A stretch of DNA of 64,000 bases from Acidimicrobiales bacterium (GCA_030747595.1 JASLKK010000003.1:60156-124155); one strand, 5' to 3'. Shown: positions 1-9,712, counted from the first letter of the stretch. Notes: generated by a model not told the origin, from the sequence alone. Numbers and translations are program-made.

Positions 1-1460
1 GTGTCGTCGTCGAGGTGTACGCCACCCGGTGCTCCATCGGAGCCGCCGCGGCGACCCCGAGCCGGGTTGGCGACCCGGTCGAACATGCATGACACGGAGA
101 TGTCGTAGCCGGCGGCCGGCCCGATCTCGATGACCTGCCCCAGGCCGCCCCGTTGGCGACCCTCGCCGCCCGAGTCCGGTCGTAGTTCCTTGCGCCATAC
201 CACGACCGGACCGGACTGTTCGGTCGCTTCGGCGGGCATGGTTCGCACTCCACTGGGAAACGCCGTGGCGCTGATGCCGTCCAGCGTGGGTCGAGCCCCC
301 GTGCCGCCGCTGTTGAACATCAGCACCTCTCGGGGCGGAAGGCCCGACGACGGGTCCGACGCCCGGGCACTCACCTGGAAGTTCCAGAGGGCTCCGGCGC
401 CCTCGGCGGGGACCACGTCGGGCAGGGCACTGGAAATTGCCCCAAGGCAGAGGTCGGTGACGAAGTGCCCGATGACGTGGCGCACCGCCACCGGTTCGGG
501 ATGCTTGGCGTTGAGGATGCAGCCCTCGGGGGCACTCACGGTGAAGGCGGCCAGCGACGCCCAGTTGGATGGCATCTCGGGGGCGAGGGCAACCAACATG
601 GCGTAGGAGAAGTAGGCGTGGGCGTACGTCAACGGCACGTTCACGCCGTGGGCACAGGTTGGCGACGTTCCGGTGAAGTCGGCGTGCACTTCGCTTCCCT
701 CTGCCGTCAACGTCACCGCCAGGTCGATCGAGTCGTTGTAGCCGTCGACCCGCATCACATTGGTGTACGTCCCGGCTGGGAGGTTGGCGAGCCGTTCCCG
801 GGTGGCCGTGGCTGTCCGGTCAAAGACGAAGGACGCCAGGTCCTCGAGGTCGTCAATGGCGAATTCGTCGAGCATGGCGTGTAGTCGCCGGGCTCCCGTG
901 TCGTTACAGCCCGACAGCGAGTACAAGTCGCCGACCACCTGTCCGGCCTCGCGCACGTTGTGGCGCACGATGTTCAACAGGTCCTCGTTGACCACGCCCC
1001 GCTCGGCGAACTTCATGATGGGGACGAACAGTCCCTCCTCGTAGACCTCGGTGGCGTCGGGGCCGTAGCCCCGTCCGCCCACATCGACCACGTGGGCCGT
1101 GCAGGCGAAGTAGCCGATGAGGGCGCCGGCCCGGAACACCGGGTCCACGACCGTGAAGTCATGCAGGTGGCCGGTGCCCTTCCACGGGTCGTTGGTGACG
1201 TACGAGTCGCCCTCGTAGATGCGATGTGGGCCGATGTCCTCGATGAAGTTGGCCACTGCGGCAGCCATTGTGTTCACGTGGCCGGGCGTGCCGGTCACCG
1301 CCTGGGCGATCATCCGGCCCTGCACGTCGTAGACGCCGGCTGACAGGTCGCCCGCCTCGCGCACGCTGGTCGAAAATGCGGTCCGTACCAGCGCTAGGGC
1401 TTGTTCCTCGACAATGGAGATCAGGCGGTTCCACATGACCTGATGGCGAAGCTCGCTCAT
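1..1460 (-). CDS. hyuB: N-methylhydantoinase B / 5-oxoprolinase B-subunit (HyuB), 3' end cut by window
   Basis: About 486 residues are visible before the window edge; the C-terminus is missing. The product reads as the HyuB half of the hydantoinase/oxoprolinase family, which with HyuA hydrolyses cyclic amides such as 5-oxoproline or hydantoins with ATP. Family features seen are the N-terminal stretch around 'SVREAGDLSAGVYD', the 'NDPWKGTGHLHDF' motif near residue 90 and the glycine-rich 'DSGGEGRQRGGLGQVIE' segment near residue 445. The ATG at 1460 overlaps the hyuA stop by 4 bases (ATGA), so the pair is translationally coupled. The substrate cannot be read from sequence. Confidence 0.9.
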   Translation of the reverse strand, partial: MSELRHQVMWNRLISIVEEQALALVRTAFSTSVREAGDLSAGVYDVQGRMIAQAVTGTPGHVNTMAAAVANFIEDIGPHRIYEGDSYVTNDPWKGTGHLHDFTVVDPVFRAGALIGYFACTAHVVDVGGRGYGPDATEVYEEGLFVPIMKFAERGVVNEDLLNIVRHNVREAGQVVGDLYSLSGCNDTGARRLHAMLDEFAIDDLEDLASFVFDRTATATRERLANLPAGTYTNVMRVDGYNDSIDLAVTLTAEGSEVHADFTGTSPTCAHGVNVPLTYAHAYFSYAMLVALAPEMPSNWASLAAFTVSAPEGCILNAKHPEPVAVRHVIGHFVTDLCLGAISSALPDVVPAEGAGALWNFQVSARASDPSSGLPPREVLMFNSGGTGARPTLDGISATAFPSGVRTMPAEATEQSGPVVVWRKELRPDSGGEGRQRGGLGQVIEIGPAAGYDISVSCMFDRVANPARGRRGGSDGAPGGVHLDDD

Positions 1461-3616
1461 GGCGTGACCTCCCCGTTCCGAGGAGTCGCCCGTGTTACCA
1501 GCAGACAGCCGTCCGGCTGCATGACGGCCTGCTGGCGCGATGACAGCAGCGTCGTGGTCTGGGTTTCGACGATGACGGCCGGGCCGACCAGCCGATCCCC
1601 AGCGGCCAGGTCGTCGCGTTCGATGACCCCGGCCGGCTGGGTGGTGCCGGTGGCTGTGTCGTGGATGGGGCGGGTGCGGTCCGGGGTGATCTCCCGGACT
1701 GCGGCCATCCGCTCAACATGGTTGACCGGGGGTTGCGGGGTGGACACCCGAACCGACCAGCCGATGGCTTCAACGGCCAGGCCGGCAATGGCCCGGCCGA
1801 AGAACTCCTCGTAGGCCTTCTCGAACCGATTGGCCAGTAGTTCGCCGCCCACTGCGTCAAATGGGGCGGCGTCGACAGGCACAGGGATCTCCCACCCCTG
1901 CCCTGCGTAGCGCATGTAGGCCCACCGCTCGGTTTCCAGCGTCACGTCGGCCACCGAAGCTCCGGTCGAGGCCAGCGCTTCGGACACGAAGGCGGTGGCC
2001 TCGTCGGCCAGGTCCACCAACATGGCGTTGACGGCTCCCGGATCGAACTGATCGATGGCGGCGTGATGGCTGCGTAGTGCCTCGTAGGCGAACGGGGCTC
2101 GCAGGAAGCCGATGGCCGACCCAACGCTGGCACCTGGCGGCACCAGCAGTTCGTCCACGTCAAGCTTTTCGCAGAGCCGTCCGGCGTGGAGGGGAGCCCC
2201 ACCGCCGAAGGCGATCACGGTGAAAGCGGCGACGTCCTTGCCGTTTTCGACGGCGTGTACGCGGGCTGCGTTGGCCATGTTCTCGTCGACGACCTCAGCC
2301 ACGCCTGCGGCTGCTGTTTCGGCGTCCATGGCCAGTGCGGAGCCGACCGTGCGATTCAGCGCGTCCCGGGCTGCCTCGTCGTCCAGGTCGATACCGGGAG
2401 CCCCGAACGTGTCGGCCGACAGGCGACCCAGCACCAGGTTGGCGTCGCTGACCGTGGGTTCGACGCCGCCCAGCCCGTAGGCCGCCGGCCCGGGTTCCGA
2501 TCCCGCACTCAGTGGCCCCACCCGAATCTGGCCCAGTACGTCGACCGTGGCGATCGACCCGCCACCGGCCCCGATTTCGATCATCTCGATGACGGGGATG
2601 GAGATGGGCATGCCACTGCCCTTGGTGAAGCGGTGGGTGCGGGCCACTTCGAACGTCTTGGCCGTGCGAGGCATCTGGTCTTCGATCAGGCAGATCTTTG
2701 CTGTGGTGCCACCCATGTCGTACGACAGCACCCGATCGAGGCCGTGTCGGGCTGCGATGTCCGCTGCGAAGATCGCTCCACCGGCCGGGCCGGATTCCAC
2801 GAGTCGCACAGGGAATCGGGCTGCCCCGTCGACGTTGATGAGCCCGCCGCCCGAGTGGATGAGGTACACGGGGCACGTGGCGCCGGTCTCGAGTAACTGG
2901 GCTTCGAGGTTTCGCAGGTATGTGGCGATGAGTGGTTGAACGTAGGCGTTGGCGCACACCGTGTTGAACCGCTCGAACTCCCGCATCTGGGGGGCAACCT
3001 CCGACGAGATCGACACCGGCACGTCGGGGAGGCGTTCCACCAGAAGGTCGCGGAAGCGGCGCTCATGGCTGCCGTCCACGTAGGCATGGATGAAGCCGAC
3101 GGCGATGGCCTCGTAGGCCTCGTCGTCGGGACGGTCGGCCAGTACTTCGATGAGCGCCCGTGCCTCGTCCTCGTCGAATGGACGGAGCACCGTCCCGTCT
3201 GCTGCGATGCGTTCCCGTAGGACATGGCGGTCCCGGCGTTCGATGAGCGCGGCGGGTAACACGAGGTTCAGGTCGTACTGCTCGAATCGACTCTCGGTAC
3301 GCATTTCGATGGTGTCGCGGAAGCCGTCGGTGGTGACCAGCGCCGTGCGGGCCCCGGTGCGGCCGATCAGGGCGTTGGTGGCGAGCGTCGTCCCGTGGAT
3401 GAAGGTGTCCAGGTCAGCGAGGTCAGCGCCCGCTTCAGCCACCACAGTGGCCACGCCGTCGAGGATGCCCCGCTCAGGGGCGTCATAGGTGGTGAGGACC
3501 TTGGTGGAGAACATCCGCCCCTCGGACCCGTCGCCCTGACCCTCCTCGCGGTCCAGTTCAAGTACGACGTCGGTAAACGTTCCTCCGACGTCGGCGCCGA
3601 TCCGCATGCTTCCCAT
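1457..3616 (-). CDS. hyuA: N-methylhydantoinase A / 5-oxoprolinase A-subunit (HyuA)
   Basis: 719 residues, the normal size for HyuA. The N-terminus 'MRIGADVGGTFTDVV' is the ATP-binding phosphate-1 motif of the ASKHA fold, followed by 'FIHGTTLATNALIGRTGA' near residue 95, the HyuA core with 'LSYDMGGTTAKICLI' near residue 300 (second nucleotide-binding segment) and 'GAGGGSIA' near 350. It activates the cyclic amide for hydrolysis together with HyuB. ATG at 3616 is used here; the second ATG at 3607 begins directly at the conserved motif and is equally likely. Middle gene of the operon SDR-hyuA-hyuB, 23 bases after the SDR stop and overlapping hyuB by 4 bases. Confidence 0.93.
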   Translation of the reverse strand: MGSMRIGADVGGTFTDVVLELDREEGQGDGSEGRMFSTKVLTTYDAPERGILDGVATVVAEAGADLADLDTFIHGTTLATNALIGRTGARTALVTTDGFRDTIEMRTESRFEQYDLNLVLPAALIERRDRHVLRERIAADGTVLRPFDEDEARALIEVLADRPDDEAYEAIAVGFIHAYVDGSHERRFRDLLVERLPDVPVSISSEVAPQMREFERFNTVCANAYVQPLIATYLRNLEAQLLETGATCPVYLIHSGGGLINVDGAARFPVRLVESGPAGGAIFAADIAARHGLDRVLSYDMGGTTAKICLIEDQMPRTAKTFEVARTHRFTKGSGMPISIPVIEMIEIGAGGGSIATVDVLGQIRVGPLSAGSEPGPAAYGLGGVEPTVSDANLVLGRLSADTFGAPGIDLDDEAARDALNRTVGSALAMDAETAAAGVAEVVDENMANAARVHAVENGKDVAAFTVIAFGGGAPLHAGRLCEKLDVDELLVPPGASVGSAIGFLRAPFAYEALRSHHAAIDQFDPGAVNAMLVDLADEATAFVSEALASTGASVADVTLETERWAYMRYAGQGWEIPVPVDAAPFDAVGGELLANRFEKAYEEFFGRAIAGLAVEAIGWSVRVSTPQPPVNHVERMAAVREITPDRTRPIHDTATGTTQPAGVIERDDLAAGDRLVGPAVIVETQTTTLLSSRQQAVMQPDGCLLVTRATPRNGEVTP

Positions 3617-3639
3617 CAGTGCTGCCTCATCCGGGTCGT

Positions 3640-4455
3640 TCAGTCTCCGCCGAGGACCTGTTCGAGCGACGGGAAATCGTTGGGCGGCATGATGTCGACG
3701 GTGGCTGAGCGCTGCTGGGACAGCATCCCGCCATCCACCTTGATGACGTCACCGGTGATGTAGCAAGCATCGTCGGATGCCAGGAACAGTGCTGGTCCGG
3801 CCATGTCGTCCGGGTCGCCGGGCCGTCCCAGGGGAATGTTCTCGCCCCTCAGGTTCCTGGCTGCTTCGTCCATGCCCTCGGTATCGATTGAGCCGGGCAT
3901 GAGGGCACACACCCGGATGCCGTAGGGCCCGAGGTCGAGTGCCATGGCCCGGGTAAGGGCCTCAATGCCCCCCTTGGAGGCGTCGTAGGCGGTAAACGCC
4001 CGGTGGGCCCGTGTGGCTCCGCCCGACGACATGTTGATGATGACGCCGTGGCCGGCCGCCGCCATGATGCGGGCCGCCCGGTGTGAGCACAGGAAGTGAC
4101 CGGTCAAGTTGACGTCGATGATGCGTCGCCACCATGCCTCGTCGGCCTCGAAGAAGTGGAGCATCGGGCTGATGATGCCGGCGTTGTTGACCAGCACGTC
4201 GACGGTGCCGTAAGCCTCGACAGCCGAGTCGAACATGGCTGCCACCTGGGTCGAGTCCGACACGTCGGCCGGCGTCCCGATGGCCGAGCCACCAGCGACG
4301 GTGATCCCGTCGACGACGGTGGCGACCCGTTCGGCGTCGACGTCGTTGACCACCACGTGGGCGCCCGCTCCGGCAAACCGTTCGGCAATGGCCTGGCCGA
4401 TGCCCTTTCCGGCACCGGTGACGACGACGACTCGTCCCTCGTGTGATTCAGCCAT
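3640..4455 (-). CDS. Short-chain dehydrogenase/reductase (SDR), classical
   Basis: 271 residues from the ATG at 4455. Rossmann motif 'VVVTGAGKGIG' (TGxxxGxG) at residues 9-19, 'NNAGI' near 90, catalytic Ser in 'NMSSGGATRA' and the YxxxK pair 'YDASKGG' near 160. It binds NAD(P)H and oxidises or reduces an alcohol/ketone pair; substrate unknown. The in-frame ATG at 4494 would add 13 residues without family similarity, so the shorter start is preferred. Lies 23 bases upstream of hyuA on the same strand, so it probably acts in the same catabolic route. Confidence 0.88.
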   Translation of the reverse strand: MAESHEGRVVVVTGAGKGIGQAIAERFAGAGAHVVVNDVDAERVATVVDGITVAGGSAIGTPADVSDSTQVAAMFDSAVEAYGTVDVLVNNAGIISPMLHFFEADEAWWRRIIDVNLTGHFLCSHRAARIMAAAGHGVIINMSSGGATRAHRAFTAYDASKGGIEALTRAMALDLGPYGIRVCALMPGSIDTEGMDEAARNLRGENIPLGRPGDPDDMAGPALFLASDDACYITGDVIKVDGGMLSQQRSATVDIMPPNDFPSLEQVLGGD

Positions 4456-4556
4456 GTCTTGCGCCCTCCGGCGATCGATCGAATGGAGCCCCAATGCGCG
4501 GAGACTACCCGTGGCCTCGTTTCGGGGTCGCCTCAGGTCCGAGTCAGGTGTCCGGC

Positions 4557-5621
4557 TCAGGCGGCCTGCTCGAAGAAGCGGGCAAACGAGTCGATGACGT
4601 GGTCGGCCTGTTCGTCGTCGACGTCAAGGTGGGTCACGAACCGCATGGTGGGTGCCCAGTAGGTAGCCAGGATCCCATCGGCCTTGAGGTGGTCGACCAG
4701 TGCACCGTGTACTGCGGCCGGTGGGGTGATCCACAGCATGTTGGTGGTGTGCACCACATCTAGGCCGTGGTCGGCAAGGGGTGCCAGCCCGGCACCGATG
4801 CGACCGGCCCGGACATGGTCGTCAGCCAGTCGGTCGACGTGGTGATCAACGGCGAAGAGCGCTGCGGCCGCCAGGTGGCCGACCTGGCGCATCCCGCCGC
4901 CTAGAACCTTTCGAAGCCGGTGGGCCCGGGCGATCGATGCCCGGTCACCGACCAGGACCGTGCCGACCGGAGCGCCCAATCCCTTGGAAAGGCACAGCGA
5001 CACGGTGTCGGTATGGGTGGCGTAGGCATCGATGCCCACGCCTTGGGCGACCGCCGCGTTGAACAGTCGGGCCCCGTCGAGGTGGACGGCCAGCTCGCAT
5101 TCCCGGGCCGCCGAAGCCAGCGACGCCACGTGATCGACCGTCTGTACATGTCCGTTCACCGTGTTCTCGAGGCTCAACAGGGTGGTGACCGGGTGGTGCT
5201 GGTCGGGTTCCTTCACGGCGGCCCGCACGTCTTCAGCTAAGAAGTGGCCGGTTTCGTCGACCTCGATGGGCCACGGGACGGCACTGCCCAGCATTGCCGT
5301 GCCGCCGGCTTCGTTTATGAGCACGTGCGAGGTGCGCCCGATCAGGTATTCGTCGCCCCGTCCACAGTGGCTGAGCACGGCAGCCAGGTTGGACTGGGTG
5401 CCCGACGAGAAGAAGAGACCGGCTTCCTTGCCGGCCATGGCAGCGAGCCGGTCCTGGAGGGCGTTGACCGTGGGGTCCTCGTCGTAGACGTCGTCTCCCA
5501 CCTCGGCATTCGCCATGGCGTCACGCATGGCGGCCGATGCCTGGGTGACGGTGTCGCTTCGCAGATCGGCACGGACGCTGCTAGCCATCGACAGATCTGG
5601 GGAGGTGGGCGAGAGGTCCAT
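4557..5621 (-). CDS. Low-specificity L-threonine aldolase family (PLP)
   Basis: 354 residues from ATG 5621. Fold-type I PLP enzyme that cleaves threonine/allo-threonine-type beta-hydroxy amino acids to glycine and an aldehyde. The diagnostic N-terminal 'DLRSDTVTQ' and 'VGDDVYDEDPTVN' blocks are present, and the PLP lysine lies in 'SKGLGAPVGTVLVG' near residue 215. A second ATG at 5588 starts closer to the conserved block and is an alternative. Divergently oriented to the DapA-like gene at 5718; about 100 bases separate it from the downstream SDR start. Confidence 0.9.
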   Translation of the reverse strand: MDLSPTSPDLSMASSVRADLRSDTVTQASAAMRDAMANAEVGDDVYDEDPTVNALQDRLAAMAGKEAGLFFSSGTQSNLAAVLSHCGRGDEYLIGRTSHVLINEAGGTAMLGSAVPWPIEVDETGHFLAEDVRAAVKEPDQHHPVTTLLSLENTVNGHVQTVDHVASLASAARECELAVHLDGARLFNAAVAQGVGIDAYATHTDTVSLCLSKGLGAPVGTVLVGDRASIARAHRLRKVLGGGMRQVGHLAAAALFAVDHHVDRLADDHVRAGRIGAGLAPLADHGLDVVHTTNMLWITPPAAVHGALVDHLKADGILATYWAPTMRFVTHLDVDDEQADHVIDSFARFFEQAA

Positions 5622-5717
5622 CAGCGCAGGATACGCGGCACCTGTGCCACGATCTGCGTTCGCCAGCCAAACGGCAGGCCAGCTGACCGGCCCGCCAACC
5701 AATGAAACGGGGAGACG

Positions 5718-6626
5718 ATGGGGGATACACGAGAGGCATTGCTGCCCGATGGGGTGGTGGCGCCCATCCTGACCCCGTTCGAGGCTGACCTTTCGGTGTC
5801 ACACCGCCGGATGCGGGCCCATGCGCAGAGCACCCTCGACGCCGGGTGCGTGGGCCTGGCCGTCTTCGGTACCACCGGTGAGGCCCTGTCGGTGGCCTCT
5901 AAGGAGCGGGAGGCCGCTCTCGAGATGCTGGTGGACGGCGGGATTGACCCGGGGGTGCTGGTGGTGGGCACCGGCCTACCCGATCTCCCGGGCACTACTC
6001 GCCTGACCAGGCATGCCGTCGACCTGGGATGCCGGGCATGCATGGTGCTGCCGCCCTTCTACTTCAAGGATCCGACCGATGAGGGCCTGTACAGGCATTT
6101 CGCCGGGCTCATCGAGCGGGTGAACGACCACCGCCTGCGGGTCGTGCTGTACCACATCCCCCAGGTAGCAGGCGTGGGCATTCCGACGGCCGTCGCGGCC
6201 CGACTCCGAACCGAGTTTCCCGAACAGGTAGTCGGCCTGAAGGACTCGTCGGGTGACTGGGCAACCACCGAGGCCTTCCTCGACATCGACGGCTTGACCG
6301 TCTGGCCGGGCGCCGAGCTGCCCCTACTGGATGCGTTGGACCGGGGGAGCCCGGGTTGCATCACTGCCACGGCCAACGTGAACCCCGGCCCAGTGGTCGA
6401 GGTTGTCCGGCAGTACGGAAAAGGGGGTCGCGAGGCGGCCGCTGACGCCATGAGACGGGCTCGTGCCTACCGCCTGGCCCTCCAAGATCAGCCGGCCATC
6501 CCGACCATGAAGCGCCTGTTGGCGCTGGCCCACGACGATCCGACGTGGGCCACCGTCCGACCGCCGTTCGTCGAGATGGACGAGGATGAAGGTCGGACGC
6601 TGATGGACCGTCTCGCTGCGATCTGA
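5718..6626 (+). CDS. Dihydrodipicolinate synthase (DapA)/N-acetylneuraminate lyase family aldolase
   Basis: 302 residues, typical for this Schiff-base TIM-barrel family. Key elements are 'GTTGEALS' near residue 53 (carboxylate binding), the catalytic Tyr in 'YHIPQVAGV' near 142 and the Schiff-base Lys in 'VVGLKDSSGDW' near 172. These enzymes condense or cleave pyruvate adducts. The position next to catabolic genes and not lysine biosynthesis suggests a sugar-acid or hydroxy-amino-acid aldolase, but this is inference. Divergent from the threonine aldolase with under 100 bp of shared upstream DNA. Confidence 0.85.
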   Translation: MGDTREALLPDGVVAPILTPFEADLSVSHRRMRAHAQSTLDAGCVGLAVFGTTGEALSVASKEREAALEMLVDGGIDPGVLVVGTGLPDLPGTTRLTRHAVDLGCRACMVLPPFYFKDPTDEGLYRHFAGLIERVNDHRLRVVLYHIPQVAGVGIPTAVAARLRTEFPEQVVGLKDSSGDWATTEAFLDIDGLTVWPGAELPLLDALDRGSPGCITATANVNPGPVVEVVRQYGKGGREAAADAMRRARAYRLALQDQPAIPTMKRLLALAHDDPTWATVRPPFVEMDEDEGRTLMDRLAAI

Positions 6627-6670
6627 CCGACTAGCGAGGATCGGGCGCCTCGACCTGTGATGCTGTCGGT

Positions 6671-7720
6671 ATGAGACCAGACGAGAACGAGGAACGCATA
6701 GCGGTCTTCGTCGACTACGAGAACCTCGCCATCGGTGCCCGTCAGGACCTCGGCATTGCCCGTTTCGACTTTGGACCGATCGCCAGGGCCATGGCCGAAC
6801 GGGGTCGGGTCGTCTATCGGCGGGCCTATGCCGACTGGTCCGGCTTCGACGATGACCGCCGGCACCTGACCCGCCACCAGGTCGAGCTGATGGAGATCCC
6901 CCAACGCATGGGGACCAGCCGCAAGAACTCGGCCGACATCAAGATGGTGGTCGATGCCCTCGAGCTGGCATTCGAGCGCGACTTCGTGACGACCATCGTG
7001 ATCTGCACCGGAGACAGCGACTTCACGCCTCTCGTCCAGAAGCTGCGTGAGCTGGACCGCAGGGTCATCGGGATCGGCGTGAGGAACTCGACCTCCAAGT
7101 TGCTGCCGCCGGCGTGCGACGAGTTCCTCTACTACGACAGCCTCGAGGGCGTGGAGGCGGTCATCGCGGCCAGCAAGGCCCCGAAGAGGAAGGCGCCCAC
7201 TGGTGGCCGTTCTTCGGTCGAGTCCGACGATGAGCCGATGGCCGAGGCCCCACCGCTCGAGGAACTGGTCGTCTCGACGCTGGCCGGCATGCAGGGCTCC
7301 ACCGAGGACGTACGGGCCTCGACGCTGAAGCGGGCCATCACCCGCATCGACCCGACGTTCAACGAGGCCGATCACGGGTTCCGGGGCTTCACCGAACTGC
7401 TGCGCCACCTGGCCGGGCGGAAGCGGGTGGAGTTGTCCGGTGAGAAGCGCGATCCCGAGGTCGACCTGGTAACCGGTGACGGGCCAGCCCAGGTCGGATT
7501 CGACCTGCTGGTCGACGTCGTGACCGCCAAGTCGAAGAAGGGCGGAGCGGTGCTGTCCGGCCTCAAGACCGAGATGAACCGACGGGACGAGACCTTCAAC
7601 GAGCGGGCCCTCGGCTACGGCGGCTTCCTGCAGTTCTGCAAGGCCGCAGCGGCGCGCGACCTGGTGGTCATGGCCTGGGACGACGACCGGGGCGACTACC
7701 TGCTCACCCCGGCTGGTTGA
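6671..7720 (+). CDS. NYN-domain (LabA-like) ribonuclease-fold protein with two OST-HTH/LOTUS domains
   Basis: 349 residues. Residues ~10-155 form a NYN/PIN-like domain: 'VFVDYENLAIGAR', 'KNSADIKMVVDALE' and 'CTGDSDFTPLVQKLRE' carry the acidic metal-binding residues. After a polar linker, two winged-helix OST-HTH (LOTUS) modules follow at ~195-255 and ~275-345, each ending in a 'GF..F' or 'GGFLQF' signature. The domain pair is known from RNA-binding or RNA-cleaving proteins, so an RNA-processing or decay role is inferred. Stands alone, 44 bases after the aldolase gene. Confidence 0.85.
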   Translation: MRPDENEERIAVFVDYENLAIGARQDLGIARFDFGPIARAMAERGRVVYRRAYADWSGFDDDRRHLTRHQVELMEIPQRMGTSRKNSADIKMVVDALELAFERDFVTTIVICTGDSDFTPLVQKLRELDRRVIGIGVRNSTSKLLPPACDEFLYYDSLEGVEAVIAASKAPKRKAPTGGRSSVESDDEPMAEAPPLEELVVSTLAGMQGSTEDVRASTLKRAITRIDPTFNEADHGFRGFTELLRHLAGRKRVELSGEKRDPEVDLVTGDGPAQVGFDLLVDVVTAKSKKGGAVLSGLKTEMNRRDETFNERALGYGGFLQFCKAAAARDLVVMAWDDDRGDYLLTPAG

Positions 7721-7750
7721 GGGTCTGGTCCGGCGACCCCGAGGCTGGGG

Positions 7751-8926
7751 TCAGGCCGAGCGAAAGCTGAGGTTGAGCGGACGCCGCACGTAGTTGCCGG
7801 TGGCGTACGCCATGTCGTCGACGTCGACCACGTAGTCCGGGAAGCGGGCCAACAGTTCCTCGAGGGCCACCCATCCCTGTAAGCGGGCGGCGGCAGCCCC
7901 CAGGCAGTGGTGGGCCCCGTAGCTGAACGTCAGGATCCTCGCCGGGTTGCGACCCACGTCGAGGAGTTCGGCGTCGTCGCCGAACTCGCGCTCGTCCCGG
8001 TTGGCTGCCCCGTAGCTGAGCAACACCTTGGATCCCTCGGGGATAAACCGTCCATGGAGCTCGACGTCCCGGGTGGTGGTACGGGCCAGGTTCTGGACGG
8101 GGCTGGTCAGGCGAAGCAACTCCTCGACAGCGGCCGGGATCATCGATGGATCGTCCACGAGCCGTCGTCGCTGGTCTGGGTGCTGATGGAGCAGCGCTGT
8201 CGATCCGCCCAGCAGCCCGGTCGTGGTGTCGTTGCCGCCGGTGACCATGGTGAAGGCGAAACCGAGGATCCACAGGATTGACACCGCGTCCTCGCCCATG
8301 GCGATCAGCTGGCTGACCATGTCGTCGCCTGGTTCGAGCCGTCGACGCTCGATGAGGTCGGTGAAGTAGGCAAGCAGGTCGCCGATGCCTGAATCGGGCT
8401 CGTCGGTCCGGCCCTGGGCTGCGGCGGCCACGATCTGGTCGGTCCATTCGTCGAAGCGGAAGCGGTCTTCGACCGGGACGCCGAGGTAATGGGCCACCAC
8501 GAAGCTGGGTAGCGGCTTGAACAGCTCGGCCACGATGTCGCCGCCACCGTCCTCGGCTATTTGATCCAGACGCTCGATGACGAATGCCCGCACGTCGCCC
8601 TCGATGGCTGAGACCTGGCGGGGGGTGAAGCCCGACCCGACCAGTCGTCGGAAGGCCGTGTGGTCGGGCGGGTCGAGGAACACGATCGGTGTGGCCTCGC
8701 CCATGTCGACACCGGCGCCTCGTTCGACGGTCAGGCCGCTCGCTGAAGAGAAGGTGGCGGTGTCCCGGGCGGCGTCGAATACGTCACCGAACCTGGACAG
8801 GACCCAGAATTCGTCCCGATGCTCGGCGCCCTCCACGCGGTGGACCGGATCATTGTCTCGCAGCGCCCGGTACATGCCGAACGGGTCGCGCCACGACTCG
8901 CCGGATCGCAGGTCGAATCGGGCCAT
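7751..8926 (-). CDS. Cytochrome P450
   Basis: 391 residues from ATG 8926. I-helix oxygen-binding motif 'GGNDTTTG' near residue 230, K-helix ExxR in 'VEELLRLT' near 275, and the haem loop 'FSYGAHHCLG' near 340 with the axial Cys. A bacterial class I soluble monooxygenase needing ferredoxin and ferredoxin reductase, neither of which is nearby. The ORF extends upstream to 9085, but that part lies inside the hemolysin-III gene and has no P450 similarity. The start is 17 bases from the end of the hemolysin-III gene. Substrate unknown; the general form resembles CYP107/CYP125-like actinobacterial enzymes, but I do not assign a subfamily. Confidence 0.93.
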   Translation of the reverse strand: MARFDLRSGESWRDPFGMYRALRDNDPVHRVEGAEHRDEFWVLSRFGDVFDAARDTATFSSASGLTVERGAGVDMGEATPIVFLDPPDHTAFRRLVGSGFTPRQVSAIEGDVRAFVIERLDQIAEDGGGDIVAELFKPLPSFVVAHYLGVPVEDRFRFDEWTDQIVAAAAQGRTDEPDSGIGDLLAYFTDLIERRRLEPGDDMVSQLIAMGEDAVSILWILGFAFTMVTGGNDTTTGLLGGSTALLHQHPDQRRRLVDDPSMIPAAVEELLRLTSPVQNLARTTTRDVELHGRFIPEGSKVLLSYGAANRDEREFGDDAELLDVGRNPARILTFSYGAHHCLGAAAARLQGWVALEELLARFPDYVVDVDDMAYATGNYVRRPLNLSFRSA

Positions 8927-8942
8927 TTGCTGGGCGATGGGG

Positions 8943-9620
8943 TCAGCCCGCCTTGGGGAGCACGATGAAGGCGATGGCCACGTAGTGCAGCGCTGCGGCG
9001 GTGACCGTACAGGCGTGGAACACCTCGTGGAACCCGAAGGTCTGTGGCCACGGATCCGGCGACTGGAAGGCGTAGACCACGGCACCGGCGGTGTAGAGCA
9101 ACCCGCCGATCAGCAGGAGCACGAAGCCGGCCACGCCAACTTGCTGCCAGGCGTCGACCGCCACCGGGAGGAGGCACCACCCGACGACCAGGTAGGGGAT
9201 GGCCACCACGGGGGTGGGCGCCTGGGTGTACCGCAGTCGCAGCCAGATGCCGATTGCCGCGCCTCCCCAGACCAGTGGCAGTACCAGTTTGGCGGCCCAC
9301 GGGGATAGTGCGAAGGCGGCGATCGGCGTGTAGCTCGCGGCAATGGCGATGAAGATCGTGGAGTGATCGAACCGTTGCATGATCCGGTCGCCCCGTTCGC
9401 TCCACGGGATGCGGTGGTAGAGCGCCGAGACGCCGAACAGCGCCACGACGGCCAGCGAATAGAGGGCGATGACGAATCGGGGCCATACGTCGGGCGCCCG
9501 CACGACCATGATCGGGGTCAGGGTCAGGGCGGCCACGAACGCCATCCGGTGAGACACCCCCCGGTACCGGGGCTTGGGTGGCCTCGGTTCCGTCATCTCG
9601 GTGACTGCTGACATGGACAT
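8943..9620 (-). CDS. Hemolysin III / PAQR family integral membrane protein
   Basis: 225 residues, seven predicted membrane segments. Family histidines are present: 'SALYHRIPW' near residue 70, 'FDHSTIFIAIAASYTP' near 88 and the C-terminal 'GFHEVFHACTVTAAALHY' near 200; in this superfamily they bind a metal ion and are linked to hydrolase (ceramidase-like) activity. ATGs at 9638, 9620 and 9614 are all possible; 9620 is used. Upstream of and co-oriented with the P450 gene. The 'hemolysin' name is historical. Confidence 0.87.
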   Translation of the reverse strand: MSMSAVTEMTEPRPPKPRYRGVSHRMAFVAALTLTPIMVVRAPDVWPRFVIALYSLAVVALFGVSALYHRIPWSERGDRIMQRFDHSTIFIAIAASYTPIAAFALSPWAAKLVLPLVWGGAAIGIWLRLRYTQAPTPVVAIPYLVVGWCLLPVAVDAWQQVGVAGFVLLLIGGLLYTAGAVVYAFQSPDPWPQTFGFHEVFHACTVTAAALHYVAIAFIVLPKAG

Positions 9621-9712
9621 CAGGCTACGGGTGAGCACTGACCGACCCGGTTCGGGCAGAATCGGGGAATCGCCGGGCCTGACCAGAGGGCCACCCGGCC
9701 GGAAGGGACCAG

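Noticed and set aside
130..1343. Plus-strand open frames across the left end
   Set aside because: They are shadows of the minus-strand hyuB gene, which reads through to the window edge with good family motifs.
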